A DNA stretch of 64,000 nt from Bacteroidales bacterium (GCA_016285515.1 JAEEQW010000002.1:62001-126000), one strand, 5' to 3'; numbered from the stretch's first letter, positions 25,548-35,118 are shown. Notes: a model not told the origin generated them from the sequence alone. Made by a program: numbers and translations.

Positions 25548-26303
25548 ATGTCTGAGAAAACCAAAAAAACACTTAAGATAACAGCCATTGCTGTGGCTGT
25601 ATTCATCATAAACTTCTTCCTGTCATTTCTGATAATCGGATTCACATCTATCCAGAAACTCCTGCCGGCATCACCATTGGATAAGGAAATCATTCAACTG
25701 AGGGAAGAAACCGACAGCCTCAACAAGGTAATAGACAACAACACAAAATATATAGAAAACATAAAAAAAATACTTTCCGGCAACGACAGCCCACAGAATT
25801 ACAGCATTTCACCGAAGTCAACCAAGAAAAAAGACATTACTGAATTCTACAACGACAGCCTTACAGAGATCGTATTCTCAAAGCCGCAAAAACCGTATCA
25901 TCAGATACTCTCCAAATCAGGCATAACACTTAGCGAAATCAATTTCTACCCTCCTGTTGAAGGTGTTGTTTCCTCATCCATGGACATTGCAAAAAAACAT
26001 TACGGAACCGACATCATACCATCTAAAAGTGCCGTTGTAAAGGCTACCCTTGACGGAGTTGTAATTTTTTCAGGCTGGACCGTCGAAACAGGCAATGTAA
26101 TAATTATCAGCCATTTAAATAATCTAATAAGCATCTATAAACACAATTCTTCAAATCTGAAAAATGTCAACGACTATGTTAGAGCCGGTGAACCTATTGC
26201 CATTGCAGGGAACTCTGGAGAGCTGACATCGGGGCAGCATCTTCATTTCGAACTGTGGTTTGAAAACCGTCCAATAAACGCAAGAGAATATATCGCCTTT
26301 TAA
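25548..26303 (+). CDS. M23 family metallopeptidase (LytM domain)
   Basis: 251 residues from MSEKTKKTLKITAIAVAVFI; the track start 11 codons earlier has no support. One N-terminal transmembrane helix (AVAVFIINFFLSFLIIGF), a coiled-coil-like stretch (IQLREETDSLNKVIDNNTKY), then a LytM domain with HYGTDI and the HLHFEL zinc/catalytic motif. It is probably a membrane-anchored peptidoglycan endopeptidase or a divisome-type regulator. It lies divergent from porW. Confidence 0.88.
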   Translation: MSEKTKKTLKITAIAVAVFIINFFLSFLIIGFTSIQKLLPASPLDKEIIQLREETDSLNKVIDNNTKYIENIKKILSGNDSPQNYSISPKSTKKKDITEFYNDSLTEIVFSKPQKPYHQILSKSGITLSEINFYPPVEGVVSSSMDIAKKHYGTDIIPSKSAVVKATLDGVVIFSGWTVETGNVIIISHLNNLISIYKHNSSNLKNVNDYVRAGEPIAIAGNSGELTSGQHLHFELWFENRPINAREYIAF

Positions 26304-26327
26304 ACAATCTTTTATCAAATTATATTG

Positions 26328-26335
26328 TATCTTTG
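26328..26335 (+). promoter_or_regulatory. -7 element for the arginine decarboxylase gene
   Basis: TATCTTTG matches TAnnTTTG perfectly, 26 bp before the ATG at 26362. Confidence 0.6.
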
Positions 26336-26361
26336 CAATCTTAAAATGAAAAGACATTAAA

Positions 26362-27804
26362 ATGCAGAATTCATATTTCAACCTTATAGAGCAGACATAT
26401 TATTTTCCTCAGGAAGGCTTTGATCTGCGCGGTGAATACCTCACTTTCCACGGAATATCACTGCAATATCTCATCAACAAATACGGAACGCCGTTCAGGC
26501 TGGTTTATCTTCCAAAAATTGGTGATCAGATAAAAAAAGCCCGCAATCTGTTTAACAGAGCCATCAACTCATTTAACTATTCCGGCCAGTATCAGTTTTG
26601 TTACTGCACAAAATGCTGCCACTTCTACCATGTCGTCAGCGAAGCAGTTAAACATGATGTCAACCTTGAAACATCATCATCCTTCGATATTGACCTCATT
26701 CTCAAACTCTATGTTAAGGGCGAACTGAACAAAAACAGGATAATAGTCCATAACGGTTACAAGTCGGAAGAATACCTGTCAAAGATTTTGCGTCTGCAAA
26801 AACTCGGCTTCTCAAATTCAATCATAGTGCTTGACAGCGAAAGCGAATTGGACACACTGATAAAACATGATCGCAATCAGAAAGTTAAAATAGGCGTTAG
26901 AATGGCTGTTGATGAGGAGCCGCAGTCGGCTTACTATACTTCACGCCTTGGTCTCCCATACCGTGACATCATGCGAGTCTATAACGAAAAAATCAAGCCG
27001 AATCCTAACTTGGAGATGAAAATGCTTCATTTTTTCGTTGATTCAGGAATCAAGGACAGCATATACTACTGGGGGGTCTTCAACAAGGCTGTGTCATTGT
27101 ATGCCGAACTTAAGAAAAACAGCGACACCCTTGAGAATTTTGACATTGGAGGCGGCTTCCCGATACGCAACCATCTTGGTTTCGAATACGATTATGAATA
27201 CATGATTAAGGAAATCGTCAAAAACATCAAGGAAGTCTGCAACAACGAACATGTTGAGGAGCCGAACATCCTGACTGAATTCGGCAAATTCACTGTCGGT
27301 GAAAGTGGTGCCATTATCTTCAAAGTCGTGGAGGTAAAGCAGCAGAACGACAATGAGACATGGTATATCGTCAACAACAGCCTGATGAACACAATACCTG
27401 ATGCGTGGAGTCTCAACGAGAAGTTCATTCTTCTGCCAATCAACAAATGGTACAACAAGCACAAGAGAATCAACATCGGCGGAATCAGCTGTGACCACTC
27501 CGACTACTACAACACTGAAGACTTCAACCAGCAGCTGCTGCTTCCTGACTACAAACTCTCCGACCCTGAACCGTTGTACATTGGTTTCTTCCATACAGGC
27601 GCATATCAGGATTCACTGAGCGGTTACGGCGGAATAAAACACTGTCTGATTCCTTCTCCAAAACATGTCATCATCGATCGTGACGAAAAAGGTAATTTCT
27701 TCGATTACGAGTTCCGCCACGAGCAGACCGTTGATGAAATGCTCAGCATTCTCGGTTACGAAAGAGGTGAGGAAGAGGAAGTGGAGGAAGAAGGAGAAAT
27801 CTAA
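26362..27804 (+). CDS. speA: Arginine decarboxylase (PLP-dependent, alanine-racemase fold)
   Basis: 480 residues of the Bacteroidota-type biosynthetic arginine decarboxylase, which makes agmatine for polyamine synthesis. The PLP lysine is K84 in YCTKCCHF, followed by NLETSSSFDIDLI. FDIGGGFPI is the glycine loop for PLP phosphate, and ISCDHSDYYN and FFHTGAYQDSLSG belong to the C-terminal beta domain. The C-terminus is strikingly acidic (GEEEEVEEEGEI). rpe starts 16 bp downstream. Substrate assignment follows the family; meso-DAP decarboxylase is unlikely. Confidence 0.82.
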   Translation: MQNSYFNLIEQTYYFPQEGFDLRGEYLTFHGISLQYLINKYGTPFRLVYLPKIGDQIKKARNLFNRAINSFNYSGQYQFCYCTKCCHFYHVVSEAVKHDVNLETSSSFDIDLILKLYVKGELNKNRIIVHNGYKSEEYLSKILRLQKLGFSNSIIVLDSESELDTLIKHDRNQKVKIGVRMAVDEEPQSAYYTSRLGLPYRDIMRVYNEKIKPNPNLEMKMLHFFVDSGIKDSIYYWGVFNKAVSLYAELKKNSDTLENFDIGGGFPIRNHLGFEYDYEYMIKEIVKNIKEVCNNEHVEEPNILTEFGKFTVGESGAIIFKVVEVKQQNDNETWYIVNNSLMNTIPDAWSLNEKFILLPINKWYNKHKRINIGGISCDHSDYYNTEDFNQQLLLPDYKLSDPEPLYIGFFHTGAYQDSLSGYGGIKHCLIPSPKHVIIDRDEKGNFFDYEFRHEQTVDEMLSILGYERGEEEEVEEEGEI

Positions 27805-27820
27805 ACCAACAATCAGCAAA

Positions 27821-28492
27821 ATGAGAACTGAAAGACTTATTGCTCCATCGCTGCTGTCAGCTGACTTCGGTCATCTTGCCGATGCCATACAATCAGTGGA
27901 CAATGCCGACTGGCTGCACATTGATGTCATGGACGGCATGTTTGTCCCGAACATCTCATACGGTCAGCCTATTCTGAAATGCATACGCAAAACCACCGAC
28001 AAACCGCTTGACGTACATCTGATGATAATGCAGCCGGAGCGGTACATTGAATCTTTCAAGGAAGCCGGTGCTGACATCCTGACTGTTCATTATGAAGCAT
28101 GTACGCATCTCAACCGCACCATTCACGCCATCCGTGAAACAGGTATGAAATCCGGAGTCGCACTCAATCCAGCCACACCGATACATCTTCTTGAAGACAT
28201 CATCACTGATATTGACATGGTGCTGATAATGTCGGTGAATCCGGGATTCGGCGGTCAGAAGTTCATCGAGAACACATACCGCAAGATAAGTCAGCTCAAG
28301 GACATGATGATAAGGCGCAACGCAATGTGTCACATAGAAATTGACGGTGGCGTCAACACCGGAAACGCCTCTCGGCTCTTCGATGCTGGTGCCACCGTAT
28401 TAGTCGCTGGAAATGCAGTTTTCAAATCAGCTGTTCCCGCTTCAACAATTGATGAATTACGTTCAGAAAAGCCTGTCGAATTCATCGCATAA
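27821..28492 (+). CDS. rpe: Ribulose-phosphate 3-epimerase
   Basis: 223 residues from MRTERLIAPSLLSADF; the track start at 27665 runs back into the preceding gene. A TIM-barrel enzyme of the pentose-phosphate pathway. Motifs: HIDVMDGMFVPN (metal-binding His/Asp), VHLMIMQPERY, MSVNPGFGGQKF and the second catalytic Asp in EIDGGVN. It ends 9 bp from the convergent tpiA gene. Confidence 0.95.
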   Translation: MRTERLIAPSLLSADFGHLADAIQSVDNADWLHIDVMDGMFVPNISYGQPILKCIRKTTDKPLDVHLMIMQPERYIESFKEAGADILTVHYEACTHLNRTIHAIRETGMKSGVALNPATPIHLLEDIITDIDMVLIMSVNPGFGGQKFIENTYRKISQLKDMMIRRNAMCHIEIDGGVNTGNASRLFDAGATVLVAGNAVFKSAVPASTIDELRSEKPVEFIA

Positions 28493-28501
28493 TGCAACGT
28501 T

Positions 28502-29278
28502 TTACGCTGCATAAATAATCTTAAGGAACTTCTCCAAATCCAAGGCAGCTCCGCCAATCAAGCCGCCGTCAACGTCAGGGCAGGCGAACAGTTCAGCCGC
28601 ATTCTTGTCATTGCAGCTGCCACCATAAAGCAGATATGAATCTTCAGCAATGTCCTTGGAATATCTATCCTTTATCAGACCTCTGATGAATGCCAGCATT
28701 TCCTCTGCCTGCTCTGTTGTAGCAGTCTTACCGGTACCTATAGCCCAAACAGGTTCGTAAGCAATGATTACATTGCTGAACTCGGATTCTTTGAGTTTGA
28801 ATACAACTTCCTCGAGCTGCTTTCTGATGACATCGAAATGGATACCCTTCTCCCTTTCTTCAAGAGATTCACCACAACAGAATATCGGAACAAGCTCATT
28901 GTCAAGGGCAAGGTTGACTTTTGCAAACAGTTGTTCAGAACTTTCCTTGAAATATTTGCGTCTTTCGGAGTGACCGATGATAACATGGGTTGCACCTATG
29001 GATTCAATCATTCTGGCGCTGACTTCACCTGTATATGCGCCATCTTCAGTAGAGGCACAGTTCTGAGCACCCAGATAGAAATAGTATTCCTCACCATCTT
29101 CATCAGTGGCTGCATCATAAGCGAGGTCAAGGAACAGGAACGGAGGACATACAATGACATCAACACCGTCTCTTTGTGGTTTCTCAGTCAAACGGTCCTT
29201 AAGACCAAACAACAAATCTTCGGCCTCTGCGTAATCCTTATTCATCTTCCAGTTGCCGGCTACAATTTTCTTTCTCAT
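28502..29278 (-). CDS. tpiA: Triosephosphate isomerase
   Basis: 258 residues, standard length. Glycolytic interconversion of dihydroxyacetone phosphate and glyceraldehyde 3-phosphate. AGNWKMN holds the catalytic lysine, VIIGHSERR the histidine, and AYEPVWAIGTGKTA the glutamate and flexible loop. It is last in the DUF1599-DoxX-permease-tpiA unit. Confidence 0.97.
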   Translation of the reverse strand: MRKKIVAGNWKMNKDYAEAEDLLFGLKDRLTEKPQRDGVDVIVCPPFLFLDLAYDAATDEDGEEYYFYLGAQNCASTEDGAYTGEVSARMIESIGATHVIIGHSERRKYFKESSEQLFAKVNLALDNELVPIFCCGESLEEREKGIHFDVIRKQLEEVVFKLKESEFSNVIIAYEPVWAIGTGKTATTEQAEEMLAFIRGLIKDRYSKDIAEDSYLLYGGSCNDKNAAELFACPDVDGGLIGGAALDLEKFLKIIYAA

Positions 29279-29310
29279 TTTGATTAATTTTTAAATTTAT
29301 AGATTTTTTT

Positions 29311-30393
29311 TTACTCGTATAATTTCACTTTTGGGTCAACCACGGCATATAATATGTCGGATAGTATGTTTAAAATCACCAATATCATGGAAATGAACAC
29401 GATACAGCCCATCAACACTGGCATATCGTATTTTTCGAGAGCGTCAACTATCAGCGTTCCCATCCCCTTCCAGTCGAAGACATATTCAACGAACACGGTG
29501 CCGGCAAGAAGTGATGCCAGCCATCCGGTTGAAGAGGTAATCACAGGGTTGAGGGAATTTTTCAGCGCATGACGGAAAATCACCCTGTTTCGGGTAAGTC
29601 CCTTCGCTTTTGCTGTAACTATGTAATCCATCGAAAGCACATCAAGCATTGAAGAGCGCGTAAGTTCTGTTATCACCGCTAACGGCCTTATACTTAACGT
29701 TATAACAGGAAGCACCATATTGGCAAGGACTAATTTCTCACCACCACCGTAATCGTCAATTTCAAACAGGCTGCCCGTCATATTGAGTCCTGTGATATCA
29801 CCGAGCAGAAATGCCAACAACCAAGAAATCAATATTGCGAAAAAAAAGGATGGAAGCGACATTCCCAACATCGAACCCACAAGAAGCCCTCTGTCAACGA
29901 CAGTATCCTTGAAAATAGCCGAAGATATGCCAAACAGTATTCCCAACATTACAGCAAAAAACATTGAAATTAAAGCTATTACAAGAGTTTTGGGAAACGC
30001 CTGCGAAATCATCTCCGTCACAGGACGTTGTGTCTGATAAGACCTTTTAAGATATGGTATCTTCAAAATTACCGAACGTGAATGAAACGGTATAAGTGTA
30101 AGATATGACGTGTATTTCGTGTCATCCAAATAGAAAAAATTGTCGGCATCAGTAGTGTTATAAATGGATATTGGTGACATATCGTTCACATAACCAAGCA
30201 GTTGAATCATCTTGGGCTGATTAAGTCCCAATTCCTTTCTGATAGTTTCAGTTGTACTTATATCGGTACGTTCACCCATAAGCATTTTCGTGGCATCGCC
30301 CGGAAGTATCTGAAACAGGGCAAACACCACAAGGCACACGCCAAGCATTACCAAAATACCATACCAAATTCTATTTAGAATGAAATTAATCAC
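29311..30393 (-). CDS. ABC transporter permease (DppB/OppB type)
   Basis: 360 residues. N-terminal helix MINFILNRIWYGILVMLGVCLVVF, then a ~100-residue periplasmic loop and a five-helix permease core with the coupling segment around RNRVIFRHALKNSLNPVI. It resembles the first permease of peptide/nickel ABC importers. The usual partner permease, ATPases and binding protein are not adjacent. It lies between DoxX and tpiA genes on one probable transcript, so it either works with distant subunits or has another role. Confidence 0.85.
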   Translation of the reverse strand: MINFILNRIWYGILVMLGVCLVVFALFQILPGDATKMLMGERTDISTTETIRKELGLNQPKMIQLLGYVNDMSPISIYNTTDADNFFYLDDTKYTSYLTLIPFHSRSVILKIPYLKRSYQTQRPVTEMISQAFPKTLVIALISMFFAVMLGILFGISSAIFKDTVVDRGLLVGSMLGMSLPSFFFAILISWLLAFLLGDITGLNMTGSLFEIDDYGGGEKLVLANMVLPVITLSIRPLAVITELTRSSMLDVLSMDYIVTAKAKGLTRNRVIFRHALKNSLNPVITSSTGWLASLLAGTVFVEYVFDWKGMGTLIVDALEKYDMPVLMGCIVFISMILVILNILSDILYAVVDPKVKLYE

Positions 30394-30410
30394 AATTGTC
30401 TGTCTGTCAA

Positions 30411-31697
30411 CTAATTAAATAATTCATCCAACTCTTCTGAATCAGGCAGGTTATTGCGACTCCATTTCTTAAGCACATAGCCGTTTTTCATTGCCAAAAC
30501 GCCTGGATTGGAACGTATCATTGACTTCAGTTCAGTGTCGTCGGCATTATAGAACATAACGTCAAGATCATTTTCCTCTGCAAACTTTTCTATTTCCTCC
30601 CACTCGGAGGATGTTATGAATTCAACATCGTAATTGTGTGAATCACAGTATGATATTATATCCTTTATTTCATCGAAATGTTTCATCTTAATATCACTGA
30701 GAGCATAGGAAACTATGAAGATATGCGGGTTAGGGTTCGCCAGAATATTGGCAGTGACATTCGAGCCGCTTTCATCAAACAGCATTACATTGTGCGTATA
30801 TACATTCTTGTCAATAGTACGGGTGTTGACGTAATTCCAATGCGACATCCAAACGGAATCACCATAAGGAATATCTTTCGAAAGCATAGAAACAATTTCT
30901 CCGGTACTGTCGTTTGAATAATCCACCCAATATTCAATCGGCAGCGGGTCATCGAGAGTCATCTTCTTGCCGACTTTCCAGTCACGGAAATCCACGACAG
31001 GCAGATAAACAAGACAATAAATCTGGAACCCTATTATCAGCAACGACACAACAATAATCGAACCGATTTCAGTTCCGGAATAGACGAATGGTTTCATACG
31101 ACTGTAAGTGAACCACACAATCACAAGAGCCAAATCTATTGTAAGGTTTTTATAGAAGGTCTGCCAGTTGGACAATTTCACAGCTTCTCCGAAGCAGCCG
31201 CAGTCAGGCACCATGTTGTTTATGGCATCGTTAAGCGTCAACAAAGTAAAGCCCGCCATCATGATTGTAGCAATAGGAATTGCAATCTTATGCTTGATGT
31301 CGAAAAACAGCATAAAACCAGTCACAAATTCCAAAGCCGAAGCCAATATGACGAGTACAAGGGAGATCGGCTCAAGCCACATAAGATGGTATGCTTCGAG
31401 ATAGTCGATGAACTTGTATTGGAACCCTATCGGATCCACGGCCTTCACAAAGCCGGAAAACAGGAACAAAGCTCCCACAAGAGTTCTGAAGACTCCACCT
31501 AACTGACGCGGTATCTTTGTATTACATACTAATATCAAAATCAATATCAACGCATAAACTCCGAGAAAAATAAGGGAGAAATCCTTTATGAAAAATATTG
31601 CAACTGCTGTGCCCATCACAAGCAGAAACAAAATTACAGACATAAAAACCGGTAAATCCCTCTTACTCGCTGTCCTTGATGAATTATATCGTTCCAT
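30411..31697 (-). CDS. DoxX-like membrane protein with thioredoxin-like C-terminal part
   Basis: 428 residues. Several transmembrane helices fill residues ~15-240, with the DoxX/MauE-type VGALFLFSGFVKAVDPIGF and a conserved PDCGCFGEAV after the fourth or fifth helix. The C-terminal ~150 residues look like a thioredoxin fold without CxxC (VFYNADDTELKSMIRSNPGVLAM). This matches a family common in Bacteroidota near DUF1599 and tpiA. It may act in envelope redox or quinone chemistry; the function is not established. Confidence 0.78.
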   Translation of the reverse strand: MERYNSSRTASKRDLPVFMSVILFLLVMGTAVAIFFIKDFSLIFLGVYALILILILVCNTKIPRQLGGVFRTLVGALFLFSGFVKAVDPIGFQYKFIDYLEAYHLMWLEPISLVLVILASALEFVTGFMLFFDIKHKIAIPIATIMMAGFTLLTLNDAINNMVPDCGCFGEAVKLSNWQTFYKNLTIDLALVIVWFTYSRMKPFVYSGTEIGSIIVVSLLIIGFQIYCLVYLPVVDFRDWKVGKKMTLDDPLPIEYWVDYSNDSTGEIVSMLSKDIPYGDSVWMSHWNYVNTRTIDKNVYTHNVMLFDESGSNVTANILANPNPHIFIVSYALSDIKMKHFDEIKDIISYCDSHNYDVEFITSSEWEEIEKFAEENDLDVMFYNADDTELKSMIRSNPGVLAMKNGYVLKKWSRNNLPDSEELDELFN

Positions 31698-31704
31698 ATC
31701 AAAC

Positions 31705-32262
31705 TTATTTATTTAAACCCTTTTCAAATATCTGTATTAACGCGAAAACTGCGTAATTAATTATGTCATAATAGTTGGCTGCAAGGCCTTCCGACACGGA
31801 AGTTTTGCCCCCGTTATCCTCTATCTGCTTGACTCTCAGCAATTTCATGAGAATTATATCATCAATTGAGCTGATACGCATATTTCTCCATGCCTCACCA
31901 TAGTCATGATTTTTATTCATCATAAGGTCTTTCGACTGTCTGACATACTTGTCATATTCTGCCACGAGGTCGTCAAAATTATGGTCAATGGTTTCGGTAG
32001 TGCCTTTTTCCAATTGAATCAGAGCCATCACCGAATAATTCACAATTCCAATAAACTCATTTGTGATGCTGTCACTTATTTTTTGTTCGCCGACCATCTG
32101 TATATTCCTGATTCTATTGGCTTTGATATATATTTGGTCTGTGAGAGAAGATGTTCTCAAAATTCTCCATGCAGCGCCATAATCCTTCATTTTAGCACAA
32201 AACAGCGACTTGCATTGTTCAATTACAGCATCAAATTCTTTCGAAGTGTTGTTCATTTCCAT
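31705..32262 (-). CDS. DUF1599 protein, two internal repeats
   Basis: 185 residues containing two homologous halves: CKSLFCAKMKDYGAAWRILR (near 20) and KDLMMNKNHDYGEAWRNMR (near 115), each followed by D.I..K..RI..IE and an N.YD/FIGIVNY...ALIQ segment. This is the DUF1599 duplication; the function is unknown. It leads the DoxX-permease-tpiA operon and is divergent from folP, a usual neighbour in Bacteroidota. Confidence 0.85.
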   Translation of the reverse strand: MEMNNTSKEFDAVIEQCKSLFCAKMKDYGAAWRILRTSSLTDQIYIKANRIRNIQMVGEQKISDSITNEFIGIVNYSVMALIQLEKGTTETIDHNFDDLVAEYDKYVRQSKDLMMNKNHDYGEAWRNMRISSIDDIILMKLLRVKQIEDNGGKTSVSEGLAANYYDIINYAVFALIQIFEKGLNK

Positions 32263-32278
32263 GCAGTTTTTGAAACAA

Positions 32279-32286
32279 CAAAGATA
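32279..32286 (-). promoter_or_regulatory. -7 element for the DUF1599-tpiA operon
   Basis: The minus strand reads TATCTTTG, a perfect TAnnTTTG, 16 bp before the start codon at 32262. Confidence 0.62.
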
Positions 32287-32530
32287 GTCATTTTTTTGCT
32301 AATTACACCATTGTTGATTTACATTCTCGAAGGCTCCGAGCATATTAATGTCAGGGGCAAAAAGTCCGATATCGCTAATTCACTGATTGTTTTTGACATA
32401 CGAAACAATCATCTCCACAAAAAACTGCGGATTGGTTTCAATGATTATTCAATGCAGTAACAATATAATAACAGATATTGCGTTAGATAGATACAGTTTT
32501 CAATTAGTAAAAAAGTCGCAATAAAGATAT

Positions 32531-33337
32531 ATGATTATGGCAGATAACAACTACGTTAAAATAATGGGCATAATGAATGTGACTCCGGATTCATTCTATG
32601 CCGGGAGTCGGTTTCAGTCGGAATATGACATATTGCATCAGGCAGAGAAAATGCTTGAAGAAGGTGCTGACATCATTGACATAGGCGGAGTTTCAACACG
32701 CCCTGGCAGTGAGTATGTTTCAGAAAACGAAGAATATCAGAGAGTTATACCTGCAATAAAAATATTGAGACAGACTTTCGGTGATAATATAATCATGTCG
32801 CTCGACACTTTCCGGCCATGGATAGCAAAGGCAGGATGTGACGAGGGATGCGCCATAATAAACGACATATCGGGAGGATGCGAAGAGATGTATGAAGTGG
32901 CTGCAAAATACGATGTGAACTATATCCTGATGCATTTCATCGGAAAAGAAGGCAAGATGGAAGAGAATCACGTCTATCATGACATGATGCAAGAAATCAT
33001 GGATTATTTCAATGAAAGGATTTCATTGCTGAAAAGCTGTGGCGTGGAGAAAATAATAATCGATCCGGGCTTCGGTTTCAGCAAGACGGTGGAAGAGAAT
33101 CATCATCTTCTTGACAATCTTTCGGATTTGAAGGCATTAGGCTACCCCATTTTGGTCGGATTATCACGTAAATCAATGTTATACAAGCCTTTAGGCATTA
33201 CCCCTGAAGAAGCCTTGGAAGCCACAATCCAGGCCAATCTCACTGCCGTGCAAAACGGCGCCGACATACTGCGGGTGCATGATGTTGCCGAGCACCGAAA
33301 GGCTATTACTTTATTGAGCCAGGAAAAAACTCGTTAA
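32531..33337 (+). CDS. folP: Dihydropteroate synthase
   Basis: 268 residues. Condenses p-aminobenzoate with dihydropterin pyrophosphate in folate synthesis; the sulfonamide target. Motifs: GIMNVTPDSFYAGSR, DIGGVSTRPGS, INDISGG, DPGFGFSKT and GLSRKSM. An internal ATG two codons later (32537) is an alternative start. Its last 32 bp overlap the 3' end of the convergent cdaA gene. Confidence 0.95.
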   Translation: MIMADNNYVKIMGIMNVTPDSFYAGSRFQSEYDILHQAEKMLEEGADIIDIGGVSTRPGSEYVSENEEYQRVIPAIKILRQTFGDNIIMSLDTFRPWIAKAGCDEGCAIINDISGGCEEMYEVAAKYDVNYILMHFIGKEGKMEENHVYHDMMQEIMDYFNERISLLKSCGVEKIIIDPGFGFSKTVEENHHLLDNLSDLKALGYPILVGLSRKSMLYKPLGITPEEALEATIQANLTAVQNGADILRVHDVAEHRKAITLLSQEKTR

Positions 33338-34091
33338 TCTTCCTGTCGAAGAATTCACGTGTCACATCATTGATCACCTGACCGTCATAGGCTATAGAAA
33401 CAGTACCACGCTGTTCTGACACGACTATTGCCACCGCATCGGTCTGTTCCGTCACACCAATTGCGGCCCTGTGTCGCAGTCCATATTCCACAGGAAGCTT
33501 CATATTGTCAGACACGGGCAGTATGCAACCTGCTGCAACTATTCGGTCATCTGTGATTATCACCGCACCATCGTGCAGAGGGGAATTCTTAAAGAACAGA
33601 TTCCCGAGAAGTCTCTCGGAAATCTCAGCATCGACATATTCTCCCGACTTCAGTATCTCCCCGAGGTTATTCTGCCGCGTCAGCAAAATGATGGCTCCTG
33701 TTCTGTCTTCGGCAAACTGGAAAACAGTATTCGCTATTGGCACATAAATGCCTTTGTCCTCATTTTTTGTATTTTTTTTGAAAATGAGTTTAAAAAACCT
33801 GTTATTATGCAACGACCTGCCCATAGTATTAAGAAATTTCCTTATCTCAGGCTGGAACAAGACAATCAGAGCGATAAAACCTACTGAGAACACGGCATCA
33901 AAAAGAGACGAAAGCATCTTCATATTCAGTTCTGAGACAACGATTCGCAGCAAAACAACTGCTATTATGCCTATCAGAAGGTTGATTGCCGTGGTTCCTT
34001 CCAGCATTTTGAACAGCCAGTACAGAAGAAAGGCTATCAAAACGATATCAATGATATCGTACAGGTTAATAACTATGAAGCCGAGCAACAT
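33306..34091 (-). CDS. cdaA: Diadenylate cyclase
   Basis: 261 residues. Makes cyclic di-AMP from two ATP. Three N-terminal transmembrane helices (to about residue 80) are followed by the DAC domain with DGAVII and the RHRAAIG motif. Full length for CdaA. It is third in the ruvX-def-cdaA unit and overlaps folP tail-to-tail, an arrangement often seen in Bacteroidota. Confidence 0.95.
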   Translation of the reverse strand: MLLGFIVINLYDIIDIVLIAFLLYWLFKMLEGTTAINLLIGIIAVVLLRIVVSELNMKMLSSLFDAVFSVGFIALIVLFQPEIRKFLNTMGRSLHNNRFFKLIFKKNTKNEDKGIYVPIANTVFQFAEDRTGAIILLTRQNNLGEILKSGEYVDAEISERLLGNLFFKNSPLHDGAVIITDDRIVAAGCILPVSDNMKLPVEYGLRHRAAIGVTEQTDAVAIVVSEQRGTVSIAYDGQVINDVTREFFDRKINEFFPGSIK

Positions 34092-34104
34092 AACTTAAAC
34101 TTGA

Positions 34105-34674
34105 CTATTTCCCCTTTCCAAAAATCATTTTGTAGGAATGCTCAACCTTTCCGGAGAGAATCTCGTTCAATTTTTTCTTGATGAGCAGCTTATTTATGCT
34201 GCTAAGACGGTCTGTGAAAACTTTGCCTTCAAGATGATCATATTCATGCTGTATGACGCGGGCACAGATACCATCGAACCACTCGTCATGCTCGTTAAAA
34301 TCAACATCCTGATATTTCAGATGGACACGTTTTTTTCTTGCCACATCCTCATGGATTCCGGGAACACTGAGGCAGCCTTCATTGAAGAACCAGCTCTCAC
34401 CGTCTTCTTCTATGATCTGAGGATTGACAAACGCTCTTTTGAAGCCTTCACCTTCAGGATACTTTTCCTTGAAATCATCGGCATCAACAACAAACACGCG
34501 TATCGACAGATTAATCTGCGGAGCAGCAAGCCCCACGCCCTCAGAATGATACATAGTCTCAAACATATCTTCGACAAGTTGTTTCAGTTCCGGATAATCC
34601 GGAGAAATTTCAGCGGCCTTTTTCTTCAAAATCGGATGACCGTAGGCAACAATTGGATATATCATTTTGGTCAA
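34105..34674 (-). CDS. def: Peptide deformylase
   Basis: 189 residues. Removes the formyl group from nascent proteins. All three metal/catalytic motifs are intact: GVGLAAPQ, EGCLSVPG and HEYDHLEG. It starts 4 bp after ruvX and precedes cdaA by 13 bp. Confidence 0.96.
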   Translation of the reverse strand: MTKMIYPIVAYGHPILKKKAAEISPDYPELKQLVEDMFETMYHSEGVGLAAPQINLSIRVFVVDADDFKEKYPEGEGFKRAFVNPQIIEEDGESWFFNEGCLSVPGIHEDVARKKRVHLKYQDVDFNEHDEWFDGICARVIQHEYDHLEGKVFTDRLSSINKLLIKKKLNEILSGKVEHSYKMIFGKGK

Positions 34675-34678
34675 TTAT

Positions 34679-35110
34679 TTAACTCCTGTCCTTGTAAAAT
34701 TGAGGATTTTCCATGAAAGACTGCAAAATGATGGTTGCACTGACTCTGTCAACGAGAGCCTTGTCCTGACGTTTTGTCTTTTTTGCTCCCGACATCAGGA
34801 TTGCATCATGTGCCAGAACAGAGGTAAATCTCTCATCCACCCTATAGACAGGAATATTAGGATACAATTTCTTTAATTTTTTCACAAACGGTTCGATATA
34901 CTGCGATGATTCGGACGGTCTTCCAGCCATATCCACAGGAAGTCCTACAACAAAACACTCAACCTCATTTTCGGCAAGATAGCCATTAATGAAGTCGAAT
35001 ATCTGGTGGGCAGGAACGGTTGTAAGTGCATTGGCAATAATCTGTGTTTCATCCGACACCGCAATGCCTATACGCTTACGCCCATAATCAATAGCAAACA
35101 ATCTTCCCAT
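34679..35110 (-). CDS. ruvX: RuvX/YqgF family RNase H-fold nuclease
   Basis: 143 residues, standard length. DYGRKRIGIAVSD carries the first acidic catalytic residue, FVVGLPVDMAG the second motif and VDERFTSV the third. It is annotated in the family as a Holliday-junction resolvase and also linked to 16S rRNA 5'-end maturation. It leads the ruvX-def-cdaA unit and is divergent from dapD. Confidence 0.93.
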   Translation of the reverse strand: MGRLFAIDYGRKRIGIAVSDETQIIANALTTVPAHQIFDFINGYLAENEVECFVVGLPVDMAGRPSESSQYIEPFVKKLKKLYPNIPVYRVDERFTSVLAHDAILMSGAKKTKRQDKALVDRVSATIILQSFMENPQFYKDRS

Positions 35111-35118
35111 ATTTTTTG

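Noticed and set aside
29311-31697. A possible prophage or genomic island in the core half.
   Set aside because: No integrase, phage structural genes or direct-repeat att sites anywhere in the window; core operons are continuous.
31906-32460. 184-residue plus-strand ORF antisense to the DUF1599 gene.
   Set aside because: Shadow of DUF1599. The last part (YILEGSEHINVRGKKSDIANS) looks protein-like and might be a gene remnant, but it has no start codon or partner.
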